Below, piece by piece: positions 17,298 through 25,714 of a stretch of 64,000 bases of DNA (positions within the stretch are counted from its first letter, which is position 1; every line of letters begins with the position of its first letter). The notes beneath the pieces were generated by a model that saw only the letters and a list, made by a program, of their open reading frames with translations, did not search any database and was not told where the DNA came from. The translations under genes and the position numbers were made by a program. Source of the stretch: Citricoccus sp. K5 (GTDB taxonomy: Bacteria > Actinomycetota > Actinomycetes > Actinomycetales > Micrococcaceae). The stretch lies in the NCBI RefSeq assembly GCF_902506195.1, contig NZ_LR732817.1:2819407-2883406 (forward strand), written 5' to 3'.

Positions 17298-18419
17298 ATG
17301 CCTTCCGCTGACGAGCTCTTGGGGCCAATTGCCGCCACTGCTCTCACTCGCTCCATCCAAGACCTCATGCCCGGAGCCGAGCTGCACGAGCTGCCACGTG
17401 CCGCCGATTCGCTCACCGGCCTCGCCCTCCGCGAGCGCGCGGACCTCCTGCGGGACGCTCTTCTCGCCGACCTCCCGGGCGACTACCAGTCACTCGCCCA
17501 CGTCATCCGTCAGGCGAGGGACAGCAGCTCCGACTTCTCCGGCTGGCTCGTCTGGCCGGTTACCGGTGCGGTCGCCGCCCGGGCCGTCCAGGAGGACACC
17601 GACGCGGCGTTCACGGATGCCATGGCGCTCCTGGCAGAACTCACGGGCCGGCTCACCTCTGAGTTCGCCCTCCGCACTCTCCTGCGTCACGACCTCCCCC
17701 GGGGGCTGGAGGTCATCACGGGGTGGACGGATTCCGCGGATGAACACATCAGACGCCTGGCCAGTGAGGGCACTCGCCCCTACCTACCGTGGGCGGTGCG
17801 CGTCCCGGGAATCACTGCCCATCCCGGCGTGACCGTGCACCTCCTGGAGGCCCTGTACCGGGATCCCAGCGAGTACGTTCGGCGTTCGGTGGCCAACCAC
17901 CTCAACGACCTCAGCCGAGACGATCCGAGCCTCGTGGTCGAGACGGCCCAGAGGTGGCTGGACGCGCCCGGCCCGGCCACTCCGGCGCTCGTGCGCCACG
18001 GCCTGCGCACCCTCCTCAAGAAGGGCCACCCCGGGGCCCTCGCCCTTCTCGGGTTCATGCCTGCATCAGTAGAAGTGGACGGGCTGCACCTCGCCGAGAC
18101 GCAGGTGCCCTGGGGCGGGGAGGTCCGCTTCACCGCGGCGCTGCGCAACAGCGGCCCGGAGCCCGCCCGCCTCGCCATCGACTACGTGATGCACCACCGC
18201 AAGGCCAACGGCACCCTCAGTACCAAGGTCTTCAAGCTCACCACCCGGGACCTGCCCGCCGGAGACGAGATAGTCATCAACCGGACGCACTCCTTCCGGT
18301 CGATCACCACCCGCCGTTACTACCCCGGTGGTCATGCGGTCGCGCTTCAGGTCAACGGGATCGCCACCGCACCGGTGCAGTTCGAACTACTGGCCGCAGA
18401 CGACACTCCCGGTTCCTGA
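17298..18419 (+). CDS. AlkC/AlkD-like HEAT-repeat DNA alkylation repair protein with C-terminal Ig-like domain
   Basis: 373 aa. Residues 1-250 form HEAT-like helical repeats with the segments RRLASEGTRPYLPWA and LYRDPSEYVRRSVANHLND, which resemble AlkC-type 3-methyladenine/3-methylcytosine DNA glycosylases. Residues from about 255 to 365 form a beta-rich Ig-like domain (EVRFTAALRNSGPEPARLAIDY). This architecture matches the AlkC variant that carries an added Ig-like domain. Expected role: base excision of alkylated DNA. The gene is monocistronic and followed by an HTH regulator and flavohemoglobin. Activity is inferred; no catalytic residue was checked by alignment. Confidence 0.75.
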   Translation: MPSADELLGPIAATALTRSIQDLMPGAELHELPRAADSLTGLALRERADLLRDALLADLPGDYQSLAHVIRQARDSSSDFSGWLVWPVTGAVAARAVQEDTDAAFTDAMALLAELTGRLTSEFALRTLLRHDLPRGLEVITGWTDSADEHIRRLASEGTRPYLPWAVRVPGITAHPGVTVHLLEALYRDPSEYVRRSVANHLNDLSRDDPSLVVETAQRWLDAPGPATPALVRHGLRTLLKKGHPGALALLGFMPASVEVDGLHLAETQVPWGGEVRFTAALRNSGPEPARLAIDYVMHHRKANGTLSTKVFKLTTRDLPAGDEIVINRTHSFRSITTRRYYPGGHAVALQVNGIATAPVQFELLAADDTPGS

Positions 18420-18470
18420 CCCTGCCCGCACCTGGACCACCACCTCGCCCGCTCCAGCATCTCCGCTCAC

Positions 18471-18476
18471 TATTAT
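18471..18476 (+). promoter_or_regulatory. -10 element, probable leaderless start of the HTH regulator
   Basis: TATTAT ends 7 nt before the ATG at 18484, so transcription would begin at or one base before the start codon. No Shine-Dalgarno sequence and no good -35 box are visible. Confidence 0.4.
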
Positions 18477-18483
18477 GGGGAGC

Positions 18484-19236
18484 ATGCCGCGGCGGGTGGA
18501 CGACTTTCGGGGGCTCACGCAGAAGAGCCGATTGCGGCTGCTGCACGCCGTGCAGCGCATCCCGGGCCGGCTCCTGCAGGAGCTCGCCGAGGAGACCGGG
18601 TTGCCCCTGAACACCGCCCGCGATCACCTGCGGGTCCTGGAGGACGAGGGGCTCATCGCCAGGGCTCCCGTCGAGACCGGCCGGCGGGGCCGGCCACCCA
18701 ACGGGTACTCCCCCGTACGCCACACCGAGCACAGCCCCGTGGCGGAGCGGCGCGCCCGAACGGCTCAGGAACGGGGCGATACCCTCCGTGGCTTGGACCC
18801 GGAGCTCGACCATCGTGACGCCCTCGGAGACGAGGCGGTCCATCAGCTCGACGCCCTCTACGAGCACCTCGAGGACGCCGGCCTGGAGCCCGAGGTGAAC
18901 GAACGTGATCTCACGATCGGGCTGCTGCCCTGCCTCTACGAGGAGATGATCGACGCGGATCGGCCGGCGGTCTGCTCCGTGCACGCCCGGCTCGTGCGGG
19001 ACCAGCTCGAACAGGTCCCCGGTCCGCTGGAGCTGCGCCGCCTGCATCCGTTCGTCGGTCCAGAGCGCTGTGTGCTCGTGCTCGGACGCCAAGGGGAGGC
19101 GGCGCCGTCGTCGCGCTCCGGCGGGATCGAGGCTGATCGCGACGATGCTGACCTGGAGCAGGCGGCCGCGCGGGCGCTGCGGGGCTTGCCCGGCCGCGGG
19201 CGAGTGCCGGACCGCGGAGCCCACAGCCCCGAGTAG
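18484..19236 (+). CDS. ArsR/SufR-like HTH regulator with conserved cysteines
   Basis: A 250-aa winged-helix regulator. The HTH spans about residues 28-62 (LQELAEETGLPLNTARDHLR). The C-terminal half carries three cysteines (150, 164, 196) spaced like those of SufR-like regulators that bind an Fe-S cluster. The family segments LPCLYE, AVCSVHARL and RCVLVL correspond to the usual N-C-P-F, V-C-x-x-N and H-C-C-V-R-L positions. It converges with the flavohemoglobin gene. A nitric-oxide or redox-sensing role for hmp control is plausible from position and cysteines but is inference. Confidence 0.72.
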   Translation: MPRRVDDFRGLTQKSRLRLLHAVQRIPGRLLQELAEETGLPLNTARDHLRVLEDEGLIARAPVETGRRGRPPNGYSPVRHTEHSPVAERRARTAQERGDTLRGLDPELDHRDALGDEAVHQLDALYEHLEDAGLEPEVNERDLTIGLLPCLYEEMIDADRPAVCSVHARLVRDQLEQVPGPLELRRLHPFVGPERCVLVLGRQGEAAPSSRSGGIEADRDDADLEQAAARALRGLPGRGRVPDRGAHSPE

Positions 19237-19283
19237 TCACACCGTCCGGGACTCACCCAACACCGCACCCGCCAGCGTGAGGG

Positions 19284-20492
19284 TCACGCGGGCTGTTGCG
19301 CCCACAAGTCGGGTCCAAACACCTCGTAATGGATGTTCTCGCTTGGCACGCCCTGATCAATCAGGGAGCGCCGGGCCCTCTGCATGAACGGCAGCGGTCC
19401 GCACATGAACACCTGTGCGCTTTCGGGGAGCTCGACGTCGGAGAGGTCCATGAACCCGGACTTCGCCGGATACAGGGTCGGCGCTGTCTCCGCGTCGTTG
19501 CGGTACCAGTTCTGGGCCCGTGCGTCCGGCATCGCAAGCACCTGCCGGCGCAGTCCGCTGTACAGGGCGTGGTGCGCATGGGACTTGTCGGCGTGGAAGA
19601 GCCGCACGGTGCGCCACGGCTGCCGGCGGGAGAGATCCTCCACAATCGCCGCCACCGGAGTGATGCCGATTCCCGCGGAGACCAGCACCAGGGGGGCGTC
19701 GCTCTCATCGAGCACCACGTCGCCGGAGGGTTGCGACACGTCGAGGAGCGCCCCCGGCTGCGCGTGCTCGTGCAGCCACCCCGAGACCTGACCGTCCGGG
19801 GCGCCCTCCACACCGTGCACGCGCTTGATCGTCACGCGCAGCGAGTCACCTCGCGGTCCCGAGGAGATCGTGTATTGCCGCGGCTGGCGCAGCCCGCCCG
19901 GCAGGTCGACGGCGATGGCCACATACTGTCCCGTCCGGTGCGCGGGAATTTGTCCCTCCACCGGGGACAGCAGCAGCGAGAAGACCTCCTCGGACTCCTC
20001 GAAACGCTCCACCACGCGGTACTGGCGCCACGGGTTTTGCGGGTCAGTGCCACCCGTGGCGTAGAGCTTGCCCTCCTCGGCGATCAGGGCTGTGGCGAAG
20101 AGCCAGTAGACCTCGTCCCAGGCCGCCCCCACCGCGGGCGTGATCGCATCGCCGAGCACCTTTTTCACCGCACCGAGCAGGTAGCGGCCGACGATGGTGT
20201 ATTCGGGCGCACTGATTCCGAGAGAGACGTGCTTGTGGGCGATGCGCCGCATCACGGGCATGAAGTCCGGTGCCCCGGGATCCAGCAGGTGCACCGCGAA
20301 CGCCACGACCGAGGCCGCCAGCGCCTTCGGCTGCTCTCCGATGGCCTGGTTCGCCTGGTTGAACACGTTGAGCAGCTCGGGGTGGGCGGCGAACATGTCC
20401 GGATAGAAGACTTTGCTGATCTCTTCGGCATGCTCGGCGACGACGCCCGCCGTCTGGGCCACGACGGCTTGGGAATCTGGGGACAGTCTCAC
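19284..20492 (-). CDS. hmp: Flavohemoglobin (nitric oxide dioxygenase)
   Basis: A 402-aa cytosolic NO dioxygenase converting NO and O2 to nitrate with NAD(P)H. The globin domain contains the B10 tyrosine (Tyr30, FYPDMF), E7 glutamine (Gln54, GEQPKA) and proximal histidine (His88, HKHVS). The reductase part has the FAD motif RQYTISS, the NAD(P) motif GIGITPVAA and the final CGPLPFM and EVFGPDLW segments. The GTG at 20492, preceded by AGAAGAGG, aligns with the family N-terminus. An ATG at 20549 would add 19 unusual residues. It lies 90 nt downstream of the lipid kinase gene on the same strand and faces the cysteine-bearing regulator. Confidence 0.92.
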   Translation of the reverse strand: MRLSPDSQAVVAQTAGVVAEHAEEISKVFYPDMFAAHPELLNVFNQANQAIGEQPKALAASVVAFAVHLLDPGAPDFMPVMRRIAHKHVSLGISAPEYTIVGRYLLGAVKKVLGDAITPAVGAAWDEVYWLFATALIAEEGKLYATGGTDPQNPWRQYRVVERFEESEEVFSLLLSPVEGQIPAHRTGQYVAIAVDLPGGLRQPRQYTISSGPRGDSLRVTIKRVHGVEGAPDGQVSGWLHEHAQPGALLDVSQPSGDVVLDESDAPLVLVSAGIGITPVAAIVEDLSRRQPWRTVRLFHADKSHAHHALYSGLRRQVLAMPDARAQNWYRNDAETAPTLYPAKSGFMDLSDVELPESAQVFMCGPLPFMQRARRSLIDQGVPSENIHYEVFGPDLWAQQPA

Positions 20493-20582
20493 GGGAGCCT
20501 CTTCTTCTGGGTCGATGCGGAACTGGGGGACCCCCCGATGGTTGCGCACCGTCCGACCCGGGCGCTCGCGGTTTCACCGTGT

Positions 20583-21572
20583 TTATTCGGGGACCGCGTC
20601 ACCGCAGCAGATCTGCAGAGCGGCCGGCCGGATGGTGATCCGGGCCGCGAGGATCGAACCGAAGCTGTCACCGTCGAGCTGCACGCCGTGCGGGACCTCG
20701 AAGCGGACCGTGAAGTCCCAGCCCTGGGCATAGGCCAACCCCTGCATGTCGGGTGCCAGCTGCAGCATGCCTCGTCCGAACCGGGAGCGGTGGGCCACGC
20801 CCTGCACGGCCAGGCGCGTGCCGATCCGCGCCCAATCGAATCGGGCCTTCGGGCGCAGCATGACGACGTCCAGCAACCCGTCGTCGGGCTGGGCGGCCGG
20901 AAGCAGGAGCATGCTGCCCGTGAGCGTTCCACAGTTTCCCACGATGATCGTGTGCGCCCGGGCTGAGCGCACCCTCCCGCCGTCGACCCGGTACCGCAGG
21001 TGAATCGATCGGTTGGCCAGGAGCGACTGCGCGATGGGACTGACATAGGCCAGCCAGCCGAGGTGCCGCTTGGCCAGCGCACTGGTGTTCTGAGCCATCT
21101 GGGCATCGAGACCGATGCCGGCCATGACCAAAAACACCTGGCTACTCCGGTTCCCGGCGGTGTCCTCCAGCTCGGCCATCCCCACGTCGATCGGACGGGT
21201 CGTGCTGCCGAACGCGGCACTCACCGAGGCGTTGATGTCCCCCAGGGGCAGGCCCAGGTTGCGGGCCAGGAGATTGCCAGTCCCCGCCGGCACCAGGGCC
21301 AGCGCCGTTCCGCTGCCCTGGATGACTTCCGCGACAGCCCGTACTGTCCCGTCTCCACCAGCGACGATGACCACCGTGGGCTCCGCTGCCAAGGCTTCTT
21401 GCGCCGCTCCCCGGCCGGAGTCCTCCCGGCCGGTCGGATACCACCGGGACTGGTTCCAGCCGAGACGACGCTCCTGCTCCTCGACGGCGGCACGCACCTG
21501 GTCCAGCGCGATCCTACTGGCCGGGTTGTAGACGATCGCCGCATGCGCCGCGGTGGCCACGGGTGGTTGCAT
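20583..21572 (-). CDS. Diacylglycerol kinase family lipid kinase
   Basis: A 329-aa member of the diacylglycerol/sphingosine/ceramide kinase family (YegS/DgkB-like). The catalytic-domain hallmark VVIVAGGDGTVRAVAEV is at about residues 67-83, with the nucleotide-binding PAGTGNLLARNLG just after. The C-terminal beta-sandwich domain ends with VQLDGDSFG, whose aspartate is conserved. It phosphorylates a membrane lipid at the cytoplasmic face, probably in phospholipid recycling. A truncated DNA copy of its N-terminus lies at 17047-17191. Confidence 0.9.
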   Translation of the reverse strand: MQPPVATAAHAAIVYNPASRIALDQVRAAVEEQERRLGWNQSRWYPTGREDSGRGAAQEALAAEPTVVIVAGGDGTVRAVAEVIQGSGTALALVPAGTGNLLARNLGLPLGDINASVSAAFGSTTRPIDVGMAELEDTAGNRSSQVFLVMAGIGLDAQMAQNTSALAKRHLGWLAYVSPIAQSLLANRSIHLRYRVDGGRVRSARAHTIIVGNCGTLTGSMLLLPAAQPDDGLLDVVMLRPKARFDWARIGTRLAVQGVAHRSRFGRGMLQLAPDMQGLAYAQGWDFTVRFEVPHGVQLDGDSFGSILAARITIRPAALQICCGDAVPE

Positions 21573-21595
21573 GGGAGAAGCCTAACCCTGAGCCG

Positions 21596-21952
21596 TCAGG
21601 CCTCGACTTCCTTTCGCGACGCCCGCGCCAGCCGTTCGACAAGCTCGTCCGGAATGGGTTTGCGCGGCGAGAAGGTGATGCCGGTCTTGGTCGCTTTGAG
21701 GCCCGCGGCCGCGATGTCATCGGCATGTGCGGAGATGGCGCCCGGCAGCACATACAGCCCGCACTGCTTGCTGAACGCCGCATAACTCGCAACGACAGTG
21801 CCACCGATGCTGAAGCCCGGCATGTTGTACGCCACCATCTCCTCCGCCTCAGGCAGGGTGCGGGCCAGGATCGAGCGCAACCGTTGCAGTTCTGGCCGGA
21901 AGGGCTCGGCTGCCGCGGCAATGTAGGCGTCGTGGTCGTCGATCGTCGTCAT
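21596..21952 (-). CDS. DUF1801/YdhG-like small protein
   Basis: 118 aa, the normal size for the YdhG/DUF1801 fold. Recognisable segments are LRSILARTLPEAEEMVAYNMPGF, GLYVLPGAI and a C-terminal KATKTGITFSPRKPIPDELVERL. Some relatives act as iron chaperones (Fra-like); most are uncharacterised. It lies 23 nt upstream of the lipid kinase on the same strand and may be cotranscribed with it. Confidence 0.82.
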   Translation of the reverse strand: MTTIDDHDAYIAAAAEPFRPELQRLRSILARTLPEAEEMVAYNMPGFSIGGTVVASYAAFSKQCGLYVLPGAISAHADDIAAAGLKATKTGITFSPRKPIPDELVERLARASRKEVEA

Positions 21953-22045
21953 GGCTGTGATTCGCTTCCAATTCCGGTAACTCTGAAGATTCTCGTTCCC
22001 TGACCCGAATACTCATTCATTGTCCGGGAAGCCGGGCCTGGAGTG

Positions 22046-23017
22046 CTACTCGGCGATCTCCGCCACGGCAGGACGCCGGCTCTGCACCCGGTATCTGCTG
22101 GGACGGACACCGTACTCGCGGGTGAAGGCGGCGCTCAGGGCGAAGGCACTCGAGTAGCCGACCTGCCGGGCGATGGACTCCATGGTGTCCTCACGTTCCT
22201 GCAGGAGGTCCGCGGCCAGACACAGGCGCCAACCAGCCAGGTAGGAGATCGGCGGTTCGCCCATCACCTCGGCAAAGCGGCGGGCGAACGTGGCTCGTGA
22301 GACCTGTGCGCGGCGCGCCAGTGCCTCGACGGTCCACGGCCGCGCCGGATCGGCGTGGAGGGCTCCGAGCGCGGGGCCGACGACGGGGTCCCCTGCCGCC
22401 CCGTACCAGGCAGGGACGGCCGTGTCCGGGAGCGCGAACCAGTCCCGCAGCGCCCCGATCAGCACGAGGTCCAGGAGCCGATCGAGCACGGCCTGCTGTC
22501 CGGGCTCCCGGTTCTCGAGTTCGGACTCGAGCAGGCCCAACGCCCGTGAGCGTTGCTGGGCACGGGGGACCACCAGCACGGGCGGCAGCGCATCGAGGAG
22601 CCGCCCGGCGATCCTTCCCGAGGTCGGGAAGGACCCGGCGAGCAGGACGTGCTCCGTCTCCAAGGGTGCCGCGTCCGTCACTCTCCCGAGCCCGACGTCC
22701 GCATCGGAGAGGCGCTCACCGGTCTCCTGGAGGCAGGCGCCCTCAGCGGTCAGGACACACGTGGTGGGGATCCATCCGGTGGGGTCACTAGTCAGGAGCG
22801 TAGGCCCCGGACCGGTGAGGATCGCGAGGTCGCGGGTGCCCAGGCGGAGTGGATCGTCCCCGTCTCGCCTGATCCAGGCCTCGCCTCGGAGCATCGCCAC
22901 CACGGTGATCGAGGCGCCGCCCTCCTGGCGGATCGCCCAGGGTGGGGAGAGCAGGTTCTGATCGATCAACGCCCCCGAGGAGCGGATGTTGTCGAGCACT
23001 TCAGTGAGTGTGTCCAC
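22046..23017 (-). CDS. AraC family transcriptional regulator (cupin-type sensor domain)
   Basis: 323 aa. The N-terminal 190 residues form a cupin-like ligand domain of the kind often annotated AraC-binding-like/Cupin_6 (WAIRQEGGASITVVAMLRGEAWIRR). Two HTH motifs fill the C-terminus: VEALARRAQVSRATFARRF and MESIARQVGYSSAFALSAAF, followed by the usual GVRPSRYR. It is divergent from the quinone-reductase-like gene at 23122, which it probably regulates. The shared intergenic region is 104 nt. Confidence 0.88.
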   Translation of the reverse strand: MDTLTEVLDNIRSSGALIDQNLLSPPWAIRQEGGASITVVAMLRGEAWIRRDGDDPLRLGTRDLAILTGPGPTLLTSDPTGWIPTTCVLTAEGACLQETGERLSDADVGLGRVTDAAPLETEHVLLAGSFPTSGRIAGRLLDALPPVLVVPRAQQRSRALGLLESELENREPGQQAVLDRLLDLVLIGALRDWFALPDTAVPAWYGAAGDPVVGPALGALHADPARPWTVEALARRAQVSRATFARRFAEVMGEPPISYLAGWRLCLAADLLQEREDTMESIARQVGYSSAFALSAAFTREYGVRPSRYRVQSRRPAVAEIAE

Positions 23018-23121
23018 CCCGTCAGGCTAGACGATGACGCATTGATTCCGGAGTTTCGAGCATTCTCCGTCTGATCGATGTGCGGTGGACTGGATACCAC
23101 CCACACAGAAGGAGAGGCACC

Positions 23122-23991
23122 ATGCCCGTCGATCATCCGCCCGTTCCGGGATCCGCCCTCTGGGTCCTCGCCCACCCCCGCCAGGCGTCGCTGAACGGCC
23201 ACCTGTACCGCGCCGGCGTCGAGGCCTTGTCCCGGGACCATGATGTCACCACCTCGGATCTCTACTCCTTGGGGTTCGACCCCGTCTTCGGCCGAGCCGA
23301 CCTGGGTGAGCCGGCGGATCGTCCGGGGAACCTGGCCGAACTCGCCGGTCAGGCCTACTCCCGCGGCGAGCTTCCGGCACCGGTCCGGGCCGAACACGCG
23401 AAGCTCGCCGCCGCGGAATTGCTCGTCCTCCAGTTCCCGCTGTGGTGGTACGGCCCGCCGGCCATCCTCAAGGGCTGGCTGGACCGCGTGCTGACGGACA
23501 GCTTCGCCTATGACAACGAGCTGGACCCGGACCTACACCTCCCCCGCCGCTACGGGGATGGCGGACTCACCCGGCGCAAGGCCCTGATCATCGTCACCGC
23601 CGGGGAGGACGAGCGCACCATCGGCCCCCGCGGCCTCAGCGGCGATCTCGACTCCCTGTTGTTCCCCCTGACCCATGGGGCGCTCTGGTACGTCGGCATC
23701 GACACCCTCGACCTGCACGTGGTCCATGACGCCGACTCCCTTGGCCCGGCTGACGTCGAGCGGGAGCGCGAGCGGCTCCTCGGGCGGCTCCAGGGGATCG
23801 ACAGCGAACCGACCCGCCCCTACCGGCGCCTGCGCGACGGGGACTACCCCTCGGACCTGCGCGCCCTGCACCCGGACCTGCTTCCCGGGCGCATGGACCT
23901 TGCCATCCATCGCCGCGAAGCCCGGGCAGGCATGGGAACCGAGGGCAATTCCGCCGGGGCCGTCGCATCGCCCATCACGTCCCGGGCCTAG
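23122..23991 (+). CDS. NAD(P)H dehydrogenase (quinone), flavodoxin-like fold
   Basis: A 289-aa flavoprotein of the NQO1/KefF/MdaB family that reduces quinones or similar electrophiles by two electrons. Visible features are the FMN/FAD phosphate-loop region WVLAHPRQASLNGHLY near the start, the VLQFPLWWYGPPAILKGWLDR segment, and TAGEDERTIGPRGLSGD around the active site. The ATG at 23122 is preceded by AAGGAGAG. The protein is longer at its C-terminus than typical NQO1-like bacterial proteins. Control by the divergent AraC protein is likely. The 185 nt downstream hold no visible gene. Confidence 0.87.
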   Translation: MPVDHPPVPGSALWVLAHPRQASLNGHLYRAGVEALSRDHDVTTSDLYSLGFDPVFGRADLGEPADRPGNLAELAGQAYSRGELPAPVRAEHAKLAAAELLVLQFPLWWYGPPAILKGWLDRVLTDSFAYDNELDPDLHLPRRYGDGGLTRRKALIIVTAGEDERTIGPRGLSGDLDSLLFPLTHGALWYVGIDTLDLHVVHDADSLGPADVERERERLLGRLQGIDSEPTRPYRRLRDGDYPSDLRALHPDLLPGRMDLAIHRREARAGMGTEGNSAGAVASPITSRA

Positions 23992-24176
23992 ACCATGGCG
24001 CATCACGGCCTCGAGATTATGCACTGGCATCCCACGAACCTGAACAGGGTGAGATTCCAAGACAGAGTGGAGCGTTCAGCCAAACATCTCAGTTGGCCTG
24101 TCGGCCTGATTCCCACTGACCGCTGCGAGATCCTGCCGCGGAGTTTCCCCGCGATCATGAGTTTTCGCCGTGATCA

Positions 24177-24890
24177 TCACTGGGAAGTCTCACGATCACC
24201 AGGAATTGTGGGAAGCGGAAGGGGCAAAGCGTCAACGCCCGCCAGCACCTGGCGCACCACCTCACCCGGATCCGGCGCCTCCATCAGCGCCCGCACCATC
24301 ACGACGCCGGCCACGCCGGTCCCGGCCAGCGCCGCGGCATCCGCGGGGGTGACGTCCCCGATCGCCACGATCGGCAGGGCCGTGGCCGCCACCAGGGGTC
24401 CGTAACCGGACACCCCCAGCGGCTCACGCCCGGAGTCCTTCGTCGGCGTCAGCCGGAAGGGCCCGGCGCCGATGTAGTCCAGCACCTCACGTTGTGCCTC
24501 GGCGGCGCGGACCAACTCTAGGGTCCCCGTCGTCAGCCCGATGATCGCCTCCGGCCCCAGCAGCTCCCGTGCCGCGGCCACGGGCAGATCGTCCTGGCCC
24601 AGGTGCACGCCATGCACCGCCGCGCCCCGCGACCGAGCAACCCAAGCGACATCCGGCCGGTCGTCCACCAGCACCCGGGTGGCCGGCCGGGCGGCATGCA
24701 CCGCCTCGGCCACGGCGAGGGTCAGCTCCAGCAGTTCGGCGGCGGAGGCCTCCTTGGCGCGCACCTGCACGACGCCGGCCCCGGCGCCCGCCGCGGCCGC
24801 CGCCACGTCAACGGTGCGCCGTCCGGTCCCCGAGGTCACGAGGTAGCAGCGCAGGTCCAGCGGCTCCCGCCGCACCGCCTCACCGTTCAC
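24177..24890 (-). CDS. thiE: Thiamine-phosphate synthase ThiE
   Basis: A 237-aa TIM-barrel enzyme joining HMP-PP and thiazole phosphate to give thiamine phosphate. Motifs found: YLVTSG at the first strand, VQVRAKE (pyrophosphate site), VDDRPDVA, GVHLGQDDLP and DYIGAGPFRLTPTK. The usual GxS(T/V)H element reads GLTTGT here. The start is a GTG at 24890 forming a 4-nt GTGA overlap with thiM. Further in-frame codons upstream lie inside thiM and are not supported. It is the last gene of the TPP-riboswitch operon. Confidence 0.9.
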   Translation of the reverse strand: MNGEAVRREPLDLRCYLVTSGTGRRTVDVAAAAAGAGAGVVQVRAKEASAAELLELTLAVAEAVHAARPATRVLVDDRPDVAWVARSRGAAVHGVHLGQDDLPVAAARELLGPEAIIGLTTGTLELVRAAEAQREVLDYIGAGPFRLTPTKDSGREPLGVSGYGPLVAATALPIVAIGDVTPADAAALAGTGVAGVVMVRALMEAPDPGEVVRQVLAGVDALPLPLPTIPGDRETSQ

Positions 24891-25714
24891 GAGAACACCC
24901 CGTTCTCCACAGCCTGACCCACGGCATCCAGCGCATCGAGCAGCTCCACCCGGAAACTCCCCGGCCCGGAGGCCCGCTCCGCGGCGAGTTCCCCGGCCAC
25001 ATTCATCCACACCGTGGCGGCCAGTGCGGCCTCGAAGCCGTCCTCGGCCACCACCGAGCACGCCGCGGTCAGTGTCCCGAGCAGGCACCCCGTGCCGGTG
25101 ACCCGGGTGAGCTGGGAGGTGCCGCGCGCCACCAGGGTTCGACGGCCGGCGTCGAGCACCAGGTCTATTTCACCGGAGACGGCGACCGCTCCCCCGGTCC
25201 TCCGCACCACGTCACGGGCCGCCTCTTCGGCGGCTGCCGGCGCCGAGACCGAATCCGCCCCACGGCCCCCGGCACCAAAACCCACCAAGGCCAGCACCTC
25301 GGAGGCATTGCCGCGCACCACCTCCGGATCAGAATCCAGCAGCTTCCGCGCCAGCGGCGTGCGCACGGGAGCGAGGCCGATGGCGGTGGGGTCGAGCACC
25401 CAGGGCCGCCCGTCCCGCACGGCGACCTCGACCGCCGCGGGAATCCCGTCCATCGCGTCGGTGCTCAGGGTCCCGAGGTTGACCGCGATCGCATCGGCCA
25501 CGGTGGTCACCACGGGGGCCTCGGCCAGGGTCTCGGTCATCATGGGGCGGGCGCCGGCGGCGAGCAGCCCGTCGGCCACGATCCCCATGGACACGGTCGC
25601 GGTGATGCAGTGCACCAGCGGCTGGCGCTCCCGCACCGCACGGATCACGGGCGCGACGGCGGCCAGGTCCGGATCGCGCGCGAGGTCCGGTCCCAGCCGG
25701 CTCGCCCCGCTCAC
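24887..25714 (-). CDS. thiM: Hydroxyethylthiazole kinase ThiM
   Basis: A 275-aa kinase phosphorylating the thiazole alcohol for thiamine salvage. Conserved features are LVHCITATVSMG near residue 30, VLDPTAIG, RGNASEVLAL and the catalytic-cysteine segment VTGTGCLLGTL. The first substrate-binding motif deviates: the usual TNxV.MNx.AN has no asparagines here (TATVSMGIVAD). It starts at GTG 25714, sharing GTGA with the end of the MFS gene. The overlaps on both sides tie it to the operon. Confidence 0.88.
   Translation of the reverse strand: MSGASRLGPDLARDPDLAAVAPVIRAVRERQPLVHCITATVSMGIVADGLLAAGARPMMTETLAEAPVVTTVADAIAVNLGTLSTDAMDGIPAAVEVAVRDGRPWVLDPTAIGLAPVRTPLARKLLDSDPEVVRGNASEVLALVGFGAGGRGADSVSAPAAAEEAARDVVRRTGGAVAVSGEIDLVLDAGRRTLVARGTSQLTRVTGTGCLLGTLTAACSVVAEDGFEAALAATVWMNVAGELAAERASGPGSFRVELLDALDAVGQAVENGVFS

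Noticed and set aside
23992-24176. A short plus-strand frame (MAHHGLEIMHW)
   Set aside because: No ribosome site and no protein-like pattern; the stretch separates the quinone reductase from the convergent thiamine operon.
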